Below are positions 10,912 to 22,375 of a stretch of DNA of 64,000 nt, in pieces (the first letter of the stretch is position 1; each line of letters begins with the position of its first letter). The notes beneath the pieces were generated by a model, which was given only the letters and a program-made list of their open reading frames with translations, made no database searches and was not told the DNA's origin. A program made the position numbers and the translations under genes. This DNA is from Bimuria novae-zelandiae CBS 107.79 (Eukaryota > Ascomycota > Dothideomycetes > Pleosporales > Didymosphaeriaceae), in NCBI GenBank assembly GCA_010015655.1, contig ML976721.1, forward strand, positions 62,001 to 126,000. The letters are read 5' to 3'.

Positions 10912-11860
10912 GGTGTGAGGGATAATATAGAAGAAAAGTAAGTCGAGGTGCAGTGAAGTCGCAGTGTTTATATAGAGGTAGAAGCACGTACCTGTGGGGA
11001 TTAAGCGAAGTCAGGTGGGCACCTTCACGCCTAATCAACGCCATATCAGGAGAGCACGGCCCCTATGCCTCGAAAATTTCCACTGGGAAGGAGCGACCCG
11101 AGGGTCGTTATTGGTACAATCCAAGACAAGTACACTCAACTCGAGCAGGCTAATCTCCTAGTACGTAATGACGGGTATAAGTCCCATTCACCCCTTTTAT
11201 AGAACGCCTATGGTGCTTGATTCGTTTCACAACATGGCAAACGCCCACAAATGCGGTCAAACACACCGCTCTGCCTGTTACTACGCACCTGGCACGAACT
11301 CCTATGACCAAGCCCACATCAAACTCCTCTTTACAGTACCGTGTACCTCCAGGCCTACTGCCCCGTAACTTGCGGACACCACGAGTTCTGTTTCACTCGC
11401 ACGCACACAATACCCGGCACTCGTACATAAGACACACGCAACCGTGAACTGAGAAAACGGGCCCGCTTCCCGTCCCGCGCGATTCAGCCTCGCACACCCT
11501 CATTCTCCGCTCGTACCTATGCAAACCTACCATCTCCACTCAGAACATTACGCCAGATAACCTCCAGCACGGCGTCACGAAGGGCAAGCGCCCACATGCT
11601 TTGAATCTTTCCCCCTTCACAAATATGGGAACGGCATCACGAGTAATGAGACACAGACGACGAGAGCTTGAGCATTGTACTAGCATGCTAAGACTGCGAG
11701 GCATGCCTTCCATGCATAAGGTACAATACCTCGGACTATCCTGGCAAACAGATAGTATCGTATCCGGCCTCCGCGCTACATGTGTCAAAAGCACGGAAAA
11801 TCGCTTCTATACAATCCTCGATTTCCGTTTTCACGAGCAAGCGTACTACAGTCTACGCCG
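10912..11860. other. gene-free stretch right of the transposon block
   Basis: I see no supported gene here. It is the transition from AT-rich transposon DNA to normal composition and holds the upstream side of the orphan exon and the 3' side of IML2. The short frames on both strands carry no recognisable motifs. Confidence 0.5.
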
Positions 11861-14466
11861 CTAGCACTCCACCCCATACCTCTTCAGCGTACTCTTCGCC
11901 GTCGTAACCTTCATCCCGATCCTGCTCACGTATTAGCATCATCCTCTTCCAAATTCACACCCCAACCTTTGGGAAGGAGGGAAAAAAAGAACATACCTCG
12001 CATCCAAATCATAGCTCTCCCACGCACTAACCTCAGCCAAATACTCCTTACACTCCTCCAACTTCTGCGGGTGCTCCTCGGGCCTGCCCTGCACATCCGC
12101 CTCGCGCCATACATTTGCCGCCATCTCATACCTCGCACACGGGGCGGTCCACGCATCCCTCCCATGCCCCTTAAACAGCGCCTTATCGACACTGATGATC
12201 TCTTTTTGCAGCATATCCTTCGCCGCGGCAGTCTCGCCCTTACTCCTCAAACAGACGGCGCGCAGCAGCGCGAGGATAGCTTTTTCGTCGAGAGACTCTT
12301 TACCCCAGTGCGGATTCGCAGGGCTCTCGCTCCACGCGAGATTGGCTAGCGAGGCGTCGAGATGGTCATTTTGCATGCGCTTGTATCCGTTCCAGAAATA
12401 TATGATTTCCTCGACGGGGGAGACGCCCACGGCGTCGACGAAGTCGCACTTCCAGTCCTTCGTGCGCTGCTCCCACTTCGCGACTTTGCGCTTGACGAAG
12501 ACGTCGAAGGGGAGCTGACGGCCCATGAAAGCTTTCTTGCCCGTGTTGGGCGTCACGCGCTGGAAGTGCTCGACGGCGGTGGCGGCGTGGGCTTTTGCGG
12601 CCGCGGGGTTGGAGTCCTTGTCGCGGCGGTAGAGCTCGATGTGGCAGGCGCCGCAAATGTAGTAGTAGAGGCCGTGGCTCCAGTTGTTGAGGGTGATGCA
12701 GTGGAGGAAAGCGGCGGATGTGCTTTCATAGTCGTGCATGTACATGGTGTGCAGCGCGCGCTCAAACCAGCCGAGGGCTTCGAGCTGCTTGAGCTTGGAT
12801 GCTTTCGTGTTGGCGGCGAAGGCGACGGATTTCTCAAGCTCCTTTTCTAAGGCGAGCATGCGGGCTTCCTCCAATAGCCAGAGATGACTGTCGGGATAGC
12901 GTCCCCGCATCTCGGATAGTAAGGCTTTACACTGTGCTTTCGGGTATGATCCTACTCCGGTCTGCGGGAGGATGTCGCAGAAGCTGGTGATGCCGTTGTA
13001 GTACATGAACAGGACAAGGCCGGCCATCGCGCCGTGGACGTTGTCGAATTTCGTTGCTTGCCAGAGCATTTGGATACCGCGTTCGCGATCGCCCTTGAAG
13101 CCGACGATCTTTAGCAAGGTGGAGAAGGCAGGAGGGACCATCGAGATCATGAGGAGCAGAATACCAAAACAAAAATTAGAGCCGGAGATGATGAATACGT
13201 CAACTGGATGGTCGCCAAAAGGGGAAATATCCTTGGGGGCCTTGACAGTCTCAGACAACGTAAGCTTTTCGAAGTCTTCCACTGCATCCGGTACGGCGGT
13301 ATCCGGTTTTTCATCCGATGGGGGAAGGTTGTTCGCTGAGCTTGAGCCTATGCCCACATTTTTTTGGGCATTGTCGAGGACCACCGTCTGGCCTTTCTCT
13401 GCCGACACGTTGAGATGGCCCATATACTCGATCGGTGTCTCCACACTTCGACGTTTTTCATCCGCGTCTACAAAATCGAAATCTTCATCGTCTCCGTCCT
13501 TCTTTTTCTCCGGAATCGCCGGCGCTGGCTTCTGATTCTCCTTCTTCACCTCATCCACCTTCTGTAAGCTCGTCCGCGACCCATTCGCGGACACCTTTTC
13601 CGGCGTAAGCGTCTTCGGTACCAGGGAACTTGCTCCCTTCGACGATTCCCTCGAAGCCGGTCTCGTCGGCCCGACCGACCCCGTCGAAGCCGTTGAAGCC
13701 AAGCTACTCGTACTCCTCTCCTTCAAAAACTTCTTCTCCGCATCCAGCACACCTTCCAGCGTAAGAAATGCCTTCCTTAACTTGTAAAAGCTCTTTATCG
13801 CCTCGGTTAAGCTCTCGTTGAGCACACCCACGATACTACTCATCAGTTGTGCCTCTGCCTGAACTACCGCATATTCCGTGCCCACGGGGTATATCGGCGA
13901 CTGGTATGCGTTCGGGGTGCGGTGGGCGCGGCGCTGATTTTCGTAGGCGGTGTTTTCGGCGGTGGAGAGTTGTTCGGAAGCTGTGGGTGTGAGCGCTCAC
14001 GTGGGTCGATCGGATGAAGAAACCAGACCTTCACGCATGATGTCCTGCTCGAAGCCGAGCGTAGCTCGCATGAATGTCACGACTCCCTTTCCGAGCTACG
14101 CTTGTGTATAAGCATTAGCTCGTCTGGGGAGGAAGGGTCCGGTTGGCAGCTAGGCGCAATGTACCTGATGGAAGGGCGAGGCGCCTTTGCTAAGATGCTC
14201 TTCTGCAGCGTCGACGTCGTCGTTCATGATGTACATTATAGCTGCGATCGCACGTCAATCCATATTCAGATTCGAATTCGTAAGTAGTGGTGTGCTCATA
14301 CCAGCCATCGCATCATCGACTGCACGCGTTAGCCCTGTCCTTGCCGTACCTCCTCCTCGTGCTCATACTCACTCTGTGTAAGCTCATCCAACGCATTCAA
14401 GCTCCTCGTCGAGCCAAGCGAAACCTTATTCTTCGCGCCGCCGAGCCATCCTCCAACCTTCAACAT
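11861..14466 (-). CDS. IML2: Inclusion body clearance protein IML2 (TTC39/IML2 family)
   Basis: Six exons on the minus strand: 14466-14373, 14319-14302, 14241-14165, 14095-14029, 13980-11997, 11921-11861; total 767 codons including stop, with frame preserved at every junction. The start MLKVGGWLGGAK and the segments LNALDEL, IMNDDVDAAEEHL, GASPFHQLG, FMRATLGFEQDIM and the C-terminal RIGMKVTTAKSTLKRYG are those of fungal IML2. The family has TPR-like helical repeats and acts in lipid-droplet-linked clearance of protein inclusions and at the outer mitochondrial membrane in yeast. Residues about 165-320 are Ser/Pro/acid-rich and low complexity, as in relatives. The big exon alone would start at GTG, which is why the upstream exons matter. 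Divergent from SEM1. Confidence 0.92.
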
Positions 14467-15119
14467 GCTGTGCAGACTCCAATTTTTGTTCTGTTCTGTG
14501 TTTACTCCGCGGGGCACAACGGGGGGCACAACGGGGGGCACGCGAGACAACGGGGAAGAGGAAAACAGGTCGATTCGGTTAGGTAGAAGCTACAAGAGGG
14601 TGAATGAAGCTAAAATACACGCTGGCGCCAGAACGACTTATGTGAGCGCTCTTTTTGTGCTTACTCACGGACTTCCGCACGTCGGAGCTGCTGCGAGTAT
14701 ATCCTCCGAGGAGGGAGGCGTACGTCACTTTGAGTAGAGCACGGACTGAGTGACGCGGGAGTGCCGGGCAATCAAAGCAATGAGCCGAAGATGGCTTGGG
14801 GATTCCTCCTCATCGAACATTGAAGACAATGCGAATGTAGTTTTCGAAACAGGCCAACTTAGTGCCGAGCATAGAGACCAAATCGAAAACTTCGTATAGT
14901 GTTATACAACTTGCAGGCAAGCTGAACCTAGGTACCTGCAATGACCCTCACACGTGACCGCCAAGCCCATCCACCGCATTGATCGCCGCTTGTCGCCTCA
15001 CCACAACGCCGCGCATCAGCACCAAAGCTTCCCCAAGCTTCAGCACCACTCTCACCAAGAGCGCCTGCCTCCCATCTTACCGACCGAACCAGAATTCTCA
15101 CCCCCGCAAACCTGCCAAA
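14467..15119. promoter_or_regulatory. divergent promoter region IML2 / SEM1
   Basis: 650 bases between the two starts. Holds a short G-rich tandem repeat, GGGGCACAAC-like units at about 14510-14540, just upstream of the IML2 ATG (on the IML2 strand it reads GTTGTGCCCC). No TATA box stands out. Regulatory function is inferred from position only. Confidence 0.45.
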
Positions 15120-15431
15120 ATGTCCGGCGCCGCCCCTTCCACCAGCAAAGCCGAAGCCCCCAGCGGCACCCCCGCCGTCGAGAAGAAGCCGGCCTCGCAG
15201 CTCGAGGAAGACGACGAGTTTGAGGACTTTCCCGCTGAGGACTGGGCTGAGGAGGACACGCAGTTGCCGGGCGGAAATACGCATTTGTGGGAGGAGAGCT
15301 GGGACGATGATGATACCAGTGATGAGTTTGCTGTGCAGTTGAGGTGAATGGAGACTTGCGAAATGTGTTGGGTTGGACAGGTGCTAACAAGGCGCAGGGA
15401 AGAGCTGAAGAAGTTGGGGCAGACGAAATAG
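15120..15431 (+). CDS. SEM1: 26S proteasome complex subunit SEM1/DSS1
   Basis: Two exons, 15120-15343 and 15398-15431, give 85 residues; the intron has donor GTGAAT, branch GCTAAC and acceptor CAG. The protein is tiny, disordered and very acidic with the family's two anchor segments [13 protein letters not shown] and [10 protein letters not shown], then a short helix [12 protein letters not shown]1/DSS1 sits in the 19S lid of the proteasome and also joins the TREX-2 mRNA export complex and BRCA2-type proteins. The ATG is chosen as the first in frame after AAAA; an upstream in-frame ATG at 14979 would add 47 unrelated residues. Size matches the family (70-110). Confidence 0.95.
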
Positions 15432-15728
15432 ACGGGCTGGGACAAGTGCTGTGGAACGGTGTGAACGAAGGCAAACGGAGAGGATAGAGCGTATGAGCGG
15501 AATACGTGCATGAAGGAGCGTGATAGCATAAGAAAGCAGGATATCAGCTATCAACACAGCGGAGTATGAGGAGCCGCAAATATTCACATCCGAGCATGCG
15601 ACTACGTCAAAAGAACTAGTCGATTTGTACCGAGCTTGAAAAGAGCCAGAATCATACATCATAATCTTGAAGCGAACCCTTCGAATCTATCTAAGCCTTT
15701 TGCTTCCATCGCGAGTGCGGGCTGTGAG

Positions 15729-17123
15729 CTACTTACTTGACAGCGCCGACACACCTGGCAGTTCCTTGCCCTCGAGCAGCTCGAGCGACGCACCGCCACC
15801 CGTGGAAACGTGCGACAGCTTATCCTCCACGCCGTACTTGACCGCCACGGTAGCAGTGTCGCCGCCGCCGATGATGACGATCTTGCCGTTCTGCGCCGCC
15901 GACACGGCCGCGTCCATGGTCGCCTTGGTGCCGTTCGCGAACTTCTCAAACTCAAATACACCCGGAGGACCATTCCAGAGGATCGTCTTCGCCTCGTCGA
16001 TAGCCTCCTTGTACAGCTTAATCGACTTCTCGCCGCAGTCCAGACCCATCCAGCCATCCGGGATACCATCCTTGTCTTCCGCATATCCTGTCTGCGCATC
16101 CTTGTCGAACTTATCTGCGGTGATGTAGTCCACCGGCAACACGAGCTTGACGTTGTTCTTCTCCGCCTTCTTGACCAGGTCGCCGACGGTCTTGGCACCG
16201 TTCTCATCGAACAGGGAGGTGCCGATCTTGACGTTCTCGAGTGTCTTCTTGAAGGTGAAGGACATGCCACCGCAGATGATGAGCGTGTTGACCTTGTCGA
16301 GGAGGTTGTCGATGAGCTGGATCTTGTCCGAGACCTTGGCGCCGCCGAGGATGGCCAGGAAGGGGCGCGCCGGTGATTCGAGGGCTTTGGCGAAGTATTC
16401 GAGCTCCTTCTTGACGAGGAAGCCCGAAGCTTTTTGGGGGAGGTCCACGCCGACCATGGAGCTGTGGGCGCGGTGGGCGGTGCCGAAGGCATCGTCTGGT
16501 TATTGTTAGCCTTTCTTTCCTTCCACATATCTTCCATATCTGTCGGGACGGAGAGGGATGTAGCGGTAGACTCACTGATATAGATATCCCCCAATGCAGT
16601 CAACCCCTTCCTAAACTCATCCACCTTTGCTTTGTCCGCCTTAACCTTCTTTCCCTCAGCATCCTTGCTGCTACCCTCCTCCTCAGCATGGAACCGCAAA
16701 TTCTCCAGCAAGATAACCTGCCCATCACTCGCGCCGCTCACCGTATCCTCAACCGCTTTGCCGACGCAGTCCTCGGTAAAGACGACCTTGCGGCCCAACA
16801 GCTTCTCGAGCTCGGGAACTACCGGCTTGAGACTGTACTTCGGGTTGGGCTTGCCGTCGGGGCGCCCGAGATGCGACATGAGGACGACGGCTTTGGCACC
16901 ATTGTCGATGGCATACTTGATGGTGGGCAGCGCGCCGACGATGCGCTGGTTGTTGGTGATGTTCTTGTCGGCGTCGAGGGGAACGTTGAAGTCGACCTGC
17001 GCAATAACTCAGTTGCCAATTCCTTCGGGAAATAGAATGCTTAGACAATAGACTTACGCGAACAAGCACACGCTTGCCCTTGACGTTGACGTCGGTGATT
17101 GAGAGCTTATTCGAGAGCGACAT
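15729..17123 (-). CDS. PGK1: Phosphoglycerate kinase
   Basis: Exons 17123-17058, 16996-16576 and 16495-15729 give 417 residues, the usual fungal length. EC 2.7.2.3: ATP plus 3-phosphoglycerate to and from 1,3-bisphosphoglycerate, in cytosolic glycolysis and gluconeogenesis. N-terminal domain motifs RVLVRVDFNVP (spliced), [11 protein letters not shown] and [13 protein letters not shown] bind 3-phosphoglycerate; the C-terminal domain has [29 protein letters not shown] and the nucleotide loop [10 protein letters not shown], ending [20 protein letters not shown]. All key residues are intact. Several long frames on the opposite strand are shadows. About 850 bases of gene-free DNA lie upstream. Confidence 0.98.
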
Positions 17124-17976
17124 GGTGTTGGTGTTGGGTTGTGATGGAATGAGGGGTCAATCGGGTGCTCAACAGCTGAAGAAGGTGTGTAAATAGGGTG
17201 GGGATTTAGCTCAAATATGCTTTTCGGGTAGATTGACGGGAAGCAAGGCCTCTTAGGTCTTGTGAGAGAAGCCGATGCAGGACGCAGGTCTGTTTATTGA
17301 ATGGACCGATGTCATACGGTGGGATGGTGGGGCAAAGCTTCAGCCCACCTTCACACGAAACAAATACGCCTGCATCCTTATCAAACAGCACGGAAAAGCA
17401 ATAAATGTCTCAGTGCTGATTTCTATCAATCATATACAATTATCACTGCACAACACCGGCCACCTACAGTACTCTTCATCTCCCGGACACATGTCGAAGC
17501 ATCGACCCTGGCGCATAGCAAGGCCATTGAGAAACAGCTCTCCTGACCGGCTGTACCCTCTTATGCAGAACATGTCCGTTCCGGAGTCGGCTAGGAACCG
17601 GCGATCTGTCTGACCATGTGCAAATCTCTCAGTAGCGTCACGACCCACTTCTGAATGTTTTGCCTGCCGCATGCGCGGCCGAGAGTACCTGCGTATCATG
17701 TGCAAGCTTCTTCAACCTCACACGAATCTCAGATCCTAGAATAAGAATATGCCATTGTAACCTAATCAAGAAGTATAGACAAAAACTCCAGCTCATCCAA
17801 TCTATGAGTGCGAAACCCTTCCCAAACGCCATCTGGTATCACCCAGTATGCAATGCGCTCAGCGCGTGAATCTCAACTTGTAACGCCAATATGCTTGCGG
17901 AGAACCGACCATATCCTGACCTTATGCTTATACAGCTGACATTGACTGCAAGGGAATTCGTAGGTGGTGAACAGAC
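17124..17976. other. intergenic, PGK upstream region
   Basis: No gene seen. Holds the PGK promoter and the 3' side of the Mpv17-family gene. No element recognised with confidence. Confidence 0.4.
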
Positions 17977-18941
17977 TTAGGCTTCCTCGGCCGAGTTGGT
18001 GAGGGAGAGGTACGCGGTCCAAGCGATGCCGATGGTGGAAACAAAGGGCTAGCACTCCGTTAGAATTCAGCTGGACAAGAAGTAAGCGCGGAAATTGACA
18101 TACAATCTGGAACTGGACAGGCATGACGCGGAAGTTGATGATCTGCACTGCCGGCCATACCAGGTAGTTGGCTTTGAGGGACGGGATGTATATGTCCTGG
18201 AACTTGCGGGCGACAGCACGCTTACCACCGCCCTCGGCAACAGTCATAAAGGTGAAGAAGCAAGCCAGACCTGGTAGTATCATCAGCATTTGTTCACATG
18301 GAAGGATACGAACACGACGTACCGACTGGAGCGAACATGAGCTGGTCCAAAGCCATCCGCTTGAGCGCAGGCACCATGGCAGCCGTCTTCGTAATGGGAA
18401 AGGTCCTTGTCAAGAAACCAAACCACTTGTGTTGTACAGGTGCCATCAAGAAACCATATGACATGAAGCGTGTCAAACGCTCGAAATCAAAGGGCGGCGG
18501 CAGCGCTTTCGAATCGGGGATGAGGTCGCGGTCGGAGAGGTAATGTCGCCGGTCGAGCTCGTGAATCTCGATTGCTAAGAAGTCGTCTTTGTCGCCCTTG
18601 CGCACTGCACGTTGCCGCACCGCGGTCAAGGTCTGTGCCACTGTGTCCGCTATGCCGCCCAGCACCTGGAGGCTGTCAGCGACGTTCCTCGTCTTTTAAA
18701 TGGTCGAGGAGCGAATTAGGATATATCGTGGCTCAGGTAGGGGTGCTGAAAGGGATATGGATGATCTAGTCTGCGAGGATTCAATGGAGGAGAGAGGGGT
18801 TCGTACTGCGTTGGTGATCATAGTAGTGAGTACTGTTCCGAATGTTAGCAAGAGCGCATATCTGATATGACGGAGCGCCATACCTGGTCGCTGTGCATAG
18901 TAGGAATTAAACTTCCTCGTCAAGAGGGAGACGGCAGCCAT
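17977..18941 (-). CDS. Mpv17/PMP22-family inner-membrane protein
   Basis: Five exons: 18941-18884, 18832-18807, 18665-18323, 18270-18104, 18048-17977; 221 residues, frame kept at each junction. Motifs FNSYYAQRPVLTTMITNAVLGGIADTVAQ, FMSYGFLMAPVQHKWFGFL, FFTFMTVAEGG, LKANYLVWPAVQIINFRVMPVQFQIPFVSTIGIAWTAYLS follow the Mpv17/PMP22 signature; four membrane segments are expected. Family members sit in the mitochondrial inner or peroxisomal membrane (yeast SYM1 is one) and are channel-like proteins of uncertain substrate. This is the fungal subtype with a long acidic/basic insert (IHELDR...PDSKALPPPFDF). The start ATG is preceded by CCTCCAG, so an extra upstream exon is not excluded. Confidence 0.88.
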
Positions 18942-19552
18942 CTGGAGGAGGAAAACACAGGCGTGGAGGAGCGGCTAGCAGCGGTCAGCGTGGAGGGGGA
19001 GTAAGAGGCAGCCGATGCGGCTCACGATTTTGCCGTAGATCCAGCGCGTATTCAAGTGGTAGAGAAATCGTCGTCGCGTGCCCTCGATCATGGTGGCTGC
19101 TGTGCTGCGTCGGCGCACGAAGCGCAGGCGCAAGGTTCACTTGGTGATGACGTTCGAATTATGCAGGCCCGTGCTTATCTCGGTACAACCCTCCTTTATC
19201 GCGATCTCTTCGTGACACTTGGGCGTTTGCGTAGACTGGCCGCTGTGGAAGGTTGAATGCGGCGGCGATGTGTGTGGTGTTGAAGATGGGCGGTTAGGCA
19301 TCTGGGAAGGATGCACCGGTAGTTTCGGAGCCCCTCTGGACGCAAGATTGCCCGCTCCGTGGCGGAGCCTATCACGCGAAGGGAGAGTGACGTCCCCGCT
19401 GACCTCTGGATGAGAGCACCAAAAACACCGTCGCAGAACCATACTTGGATCTACAGTAGCGATGAACAGGGCTTCAATATATCCTTCACCCATCTAACAA
19501 TAAACAGACCTGTAACTTCCATTGAACTGACTGCAGTGCGCTATTCAGTTCA
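18942..19552. other. intergenic
   Basis: About 600 bases with no gene found, between the Mpv17-family gene and the broken beta-propeller gene; both neighbours are on the minus strand. Confidence 0.4.
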
Positions 19553-20917
19553 TCATTCGAACGTTCCTTCCACGCGAAGCACTTTCCCACCTACCGCCTT
19601 TCCCTTATTCTTCTTCGATTTTCTCCGTGGCTTGTCGGCTGTTCCAACCCATAGCTTGGAAAGACGGATGATCCAAAAGTCCCACGCTGCCTCGTCGTTC
19701 GCGATCGCCATGACATTCGACCTGGATGTGCTCGGAAGCTTGCGCCGCATGGTGTGAAACTGCCATCGTCCGCCGAGTAAACCTAAACATCTGTGGTGCC
19801 AGTATGCTCGTACAATACCAGCGGTTGGACTTGCTAAGAGAATTTCTGGTCCGTATTTTTTCTGAATAACAAAGTCGGTGCAGGGAGGTAGTAGCTTCGC
19901 GCTCCGAAAGAGGCCCCGCCGCTGGAAATCAAAGCGCAGCAAGGTTGAAGGAACAGGTTCCCAAGGCGAAAACGGGCGAGCTTGAGTCCCAATGCAGTGA
20001 ATAGTACCCATGGAGGTATTGAGGTAGTACACCGTGCCACGGTAGCAGGTAAGAGCAGTGATTCCAAGAGGCGGGTTGTACACTCTTTTCTTTGGAGCTG
20101 TGATGGGAGGTTCCATGCTGGAGTGCGCGAACTAGACAGCACCCTGCCCGTTGTTGGCGTCGAGTATGTAGATCCTTCCTTGCGTGGCATCGCTGACCAA
20201 CAAGTGGGGGAGACTTCCCGGTTCCCTGGTGCTAACAGGTGAGAGGGGTGTATCAGATGGGGGTGACGGGAGTGACGTTATTCCCCTCAAACATCCGGCA
20301 TATGGGGCGTCCACCAACTTCTTCACCTCCACCCATCCATTACCTGTGTCCCACCTCTTGAGGTCGATAATCCAAACAGCGCAGCTTCCTTTTTTCAAGG
20401 TATATTCGATCCTGAATGGGCTTACCAACGTCGTCATTTCGTCTTCGCTAGTAATGATCGCATATTGCCATCGATCCAATCTCGTCATTCTATGACAGGA
20501 CTTCACTCCATCACCGAATCGATGGAGCGTTTGCCATGCGCTGTGGTTCCTTGGGTCTTTCTTTGTAGCTCTTGTGTCGATATCAAGGCGGCGTAGCTCG
20601 GGAGGATGATGCATAGCGACGAGCAAGTCGGTGTGCGAGTGTTGGATGATCTTGGAAACGGCCGTAGAAGGGGAGAAGTTGGCCAGCGGAGTTATCCAGG
20701 GCCATCTCCTCCGGGGTGCGCTACTCGTCATCCCCTCTGATACCGGTGCGTATGAATAGAGGTGAAGTAAGTAAGTGGTAACCGTAGGTATAGAGGATTC
20801 ACGGTAGCGAGGTAGTAGCGCTTGGCTGAGCAAGCTGTAGAGGTGGTTTTGAGCGACTGGACGATCGGTTGCGGACGAGCCAAGTACCTTTTCGAAGGGG
20901 AAGGCGCCTTGGACCAA
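19553..20917 (-). pseudogene. SMP-30/gluconolactonase-like beta-propeller protein, broken by a TAG
   Basis: A single minus-strand frame runs from about 20917 to 19553, interrupted once by TAG at 20134-20132. Before it the frame reads CAVWIIDLKRW, YAGCLRGITSLP, HLLVSDATQGRIYILD; after it FAHSSMEPP, NPPLGITALTCYRGTVYYLN. That order (xWxxDL, LxGxTSLP, LLVxDxxxGxIYxLD, PPLGxxxL) is the pattern of fungal SMP-30/LRE-like six-bladed propellers, often found beside secondary-metabolite genes. The stop sits where coding identity continues in the same frame, so it is a nonsense change rather than an intron. The true start is unresolved: the frame opens at TTG, and ATGs at 20955 (other frame) and 20731 (same frame) are candidates. 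Confidence 0.6.
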
Positions 20918-20955
20918 CCTTCACGGCCTGGAACCGTGGGGCTCGTGGCTTCCAT

Positions 20956-21274
20956 TTTGAATGCTTGGCCCCACTTTTGTTTCTTAATTTAGAGGAGTTT
21001 CATTTGCAATGGAATGTTTGAACGCGGCAAGGCGATTGAGGAAAAGCAGAGCTTATGACGGGTCTCGCACATGAGATTGATTAATCGGGTATCTATCACG
21101 CGCAATACGTATCGCTACAGTGATATTAGACTTTCAGTCCACATATTAAGCCTATCCAACGCCTACCGCTTTCGCAAAGGGCGTTCATCGTTCGTGATCG
21201 TGTCATGCATAGCCAGGTGGAGTCACTCAGCGCGAAGTGCCCTGGTTTTTTGTTCTAAATGGCTCACTGGACCC
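20956..21274. other. intergenic
   Basis: About 320 bases between the propeller pseudogene and the VPS26 stop; AT-leaning, nothing recognised. Confidence 0.4.
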
Positions 21275-22375
21275 TCAAGACACTGCCATGAGCTTGTTCT
21301 GCTCTTGCGCAAGTGTCAATCCCTCGGGAGCTTGCCGGAAGAGCACAATCTCGGACTGCTTGAAGTATCGCCGGGCATCTGCATTTTAGGTTAGCCACGT
21401 TCCCACCGATGCGCCACACAGTCACATACCCTCATCGATCAGCACTAGGCTGAGGTAGTAGCGTGTGGAGTACTTCTTGTTGACCTCTCGGAAAGTGGGT
21501 GTCAGATCAAAACCACCTAGGAAAAGCCGGATCGGGATGGTCTCTCCTAAACGCCCGTTAGTATCTACTCAAGAATTGTTGAGACACCAGAACGTACCTC
21601 GCGACGGAGATCCATCCATGATCTCAAAGCGCACCAAGGTTTCGCTCTCGTTGTACTGGTTGGGAGATGCGCCGGTGGTCTCTCTCCGAATAATGGAGAG
21701 CTCCATGTGCTTGATCTTTAACCGCACCAACAAGAAGTATATCCTCCCGACAATAACATCTTTGAGATGGTACTTCGACTTTGAATATTCGAACTCAATG
21801 TGTAGGCAGTCCTCAATACCGACGTCCATCTTAATGGAGCTGTTCGTTTCGGGGGGTATCCGGTACGAATATACCCAAAGGTCCTTCTCCCGCACCACGT
21901 CGGCCATTCGGCGTGATACTGTGACGCGCACGAAGTACCGCAGCTTGACGTTGATGCCATTGTACGACTCATACTGCTTCTCGACGTTCTTGAAGTTGAA
22001 CTCGAAGGTCTGCGGGTGCTGGAGCTCGCCCGGTGCGGCTAGCTCCTGTCCAAGTGACAGAAACTCGTGGTGGTTACCGCGGTCAAAGAACATCTCTGTA
22101 TGCGCACTTGTGTTAGTACTGCAATGTGAACGGGGACCAGAAGCGGAGGCAGACGCACCAATCGTGCCGATGAATTGCACCTTGATGCCCGTATGCTCTA
22201 GGCGCTTTCCATCCTTGGGTCTCACGGTGACCTGTCCCTTGACAGACTCGCCATCGAGATACAGCGGCACCTTCTCTTTGCGGTTCTTGTCGAGCTTCTG
22301 ATCGACCGTCTGGCGGTCGTCCGAGTCCTCGAGCACGATGTCGATGTCGACAGGTGTGGAGAAGAAGTAGGACAT
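21275..22375 (-). CDS. VPS26: Retromer subunit VPS26
   Basis: Exons 22375-22159, 22095-21598, 21546-21430, 21378-21275 give 311 residues with frame preserved. The first intron (donor GTGCGT) removes a Ser/Ala stretch that the open frame would otherwise translate. Arrestin-fold motifs are all present: PLYLDGESVKGQV, KVQFIGTIEMFFDRGNHHEF, ELAAPGEL, YFVRVTV, IEDCLHIEFEYSKSKYHLKDVIVGRIYFLLVRLKIKHMELSI, and GETIPIRLFLGGFDLTPTFREVNKKYSTRYYLSLVLIDEDARRYFKQSEI. VPS26 binds VPS35 in the cargo-selective retromer that returns receptors from endosomes to Golgi or plasma membrane. Length is normal for fungi. Confidence 0.97.

Noticed and set aside
12362..12850. Long plus-strand frames over IML2
   Set aside because: High-GC codon shadows of the IML2 exon; Val/Gly/Arg-rich with no motif.
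15659..16879. A 406-residue open frame over PGK
   Set aside because: It mixes the true second PGK exon with an out-of-frame read of the intron and third exon; the spliced 417-residue PGK explains everything.
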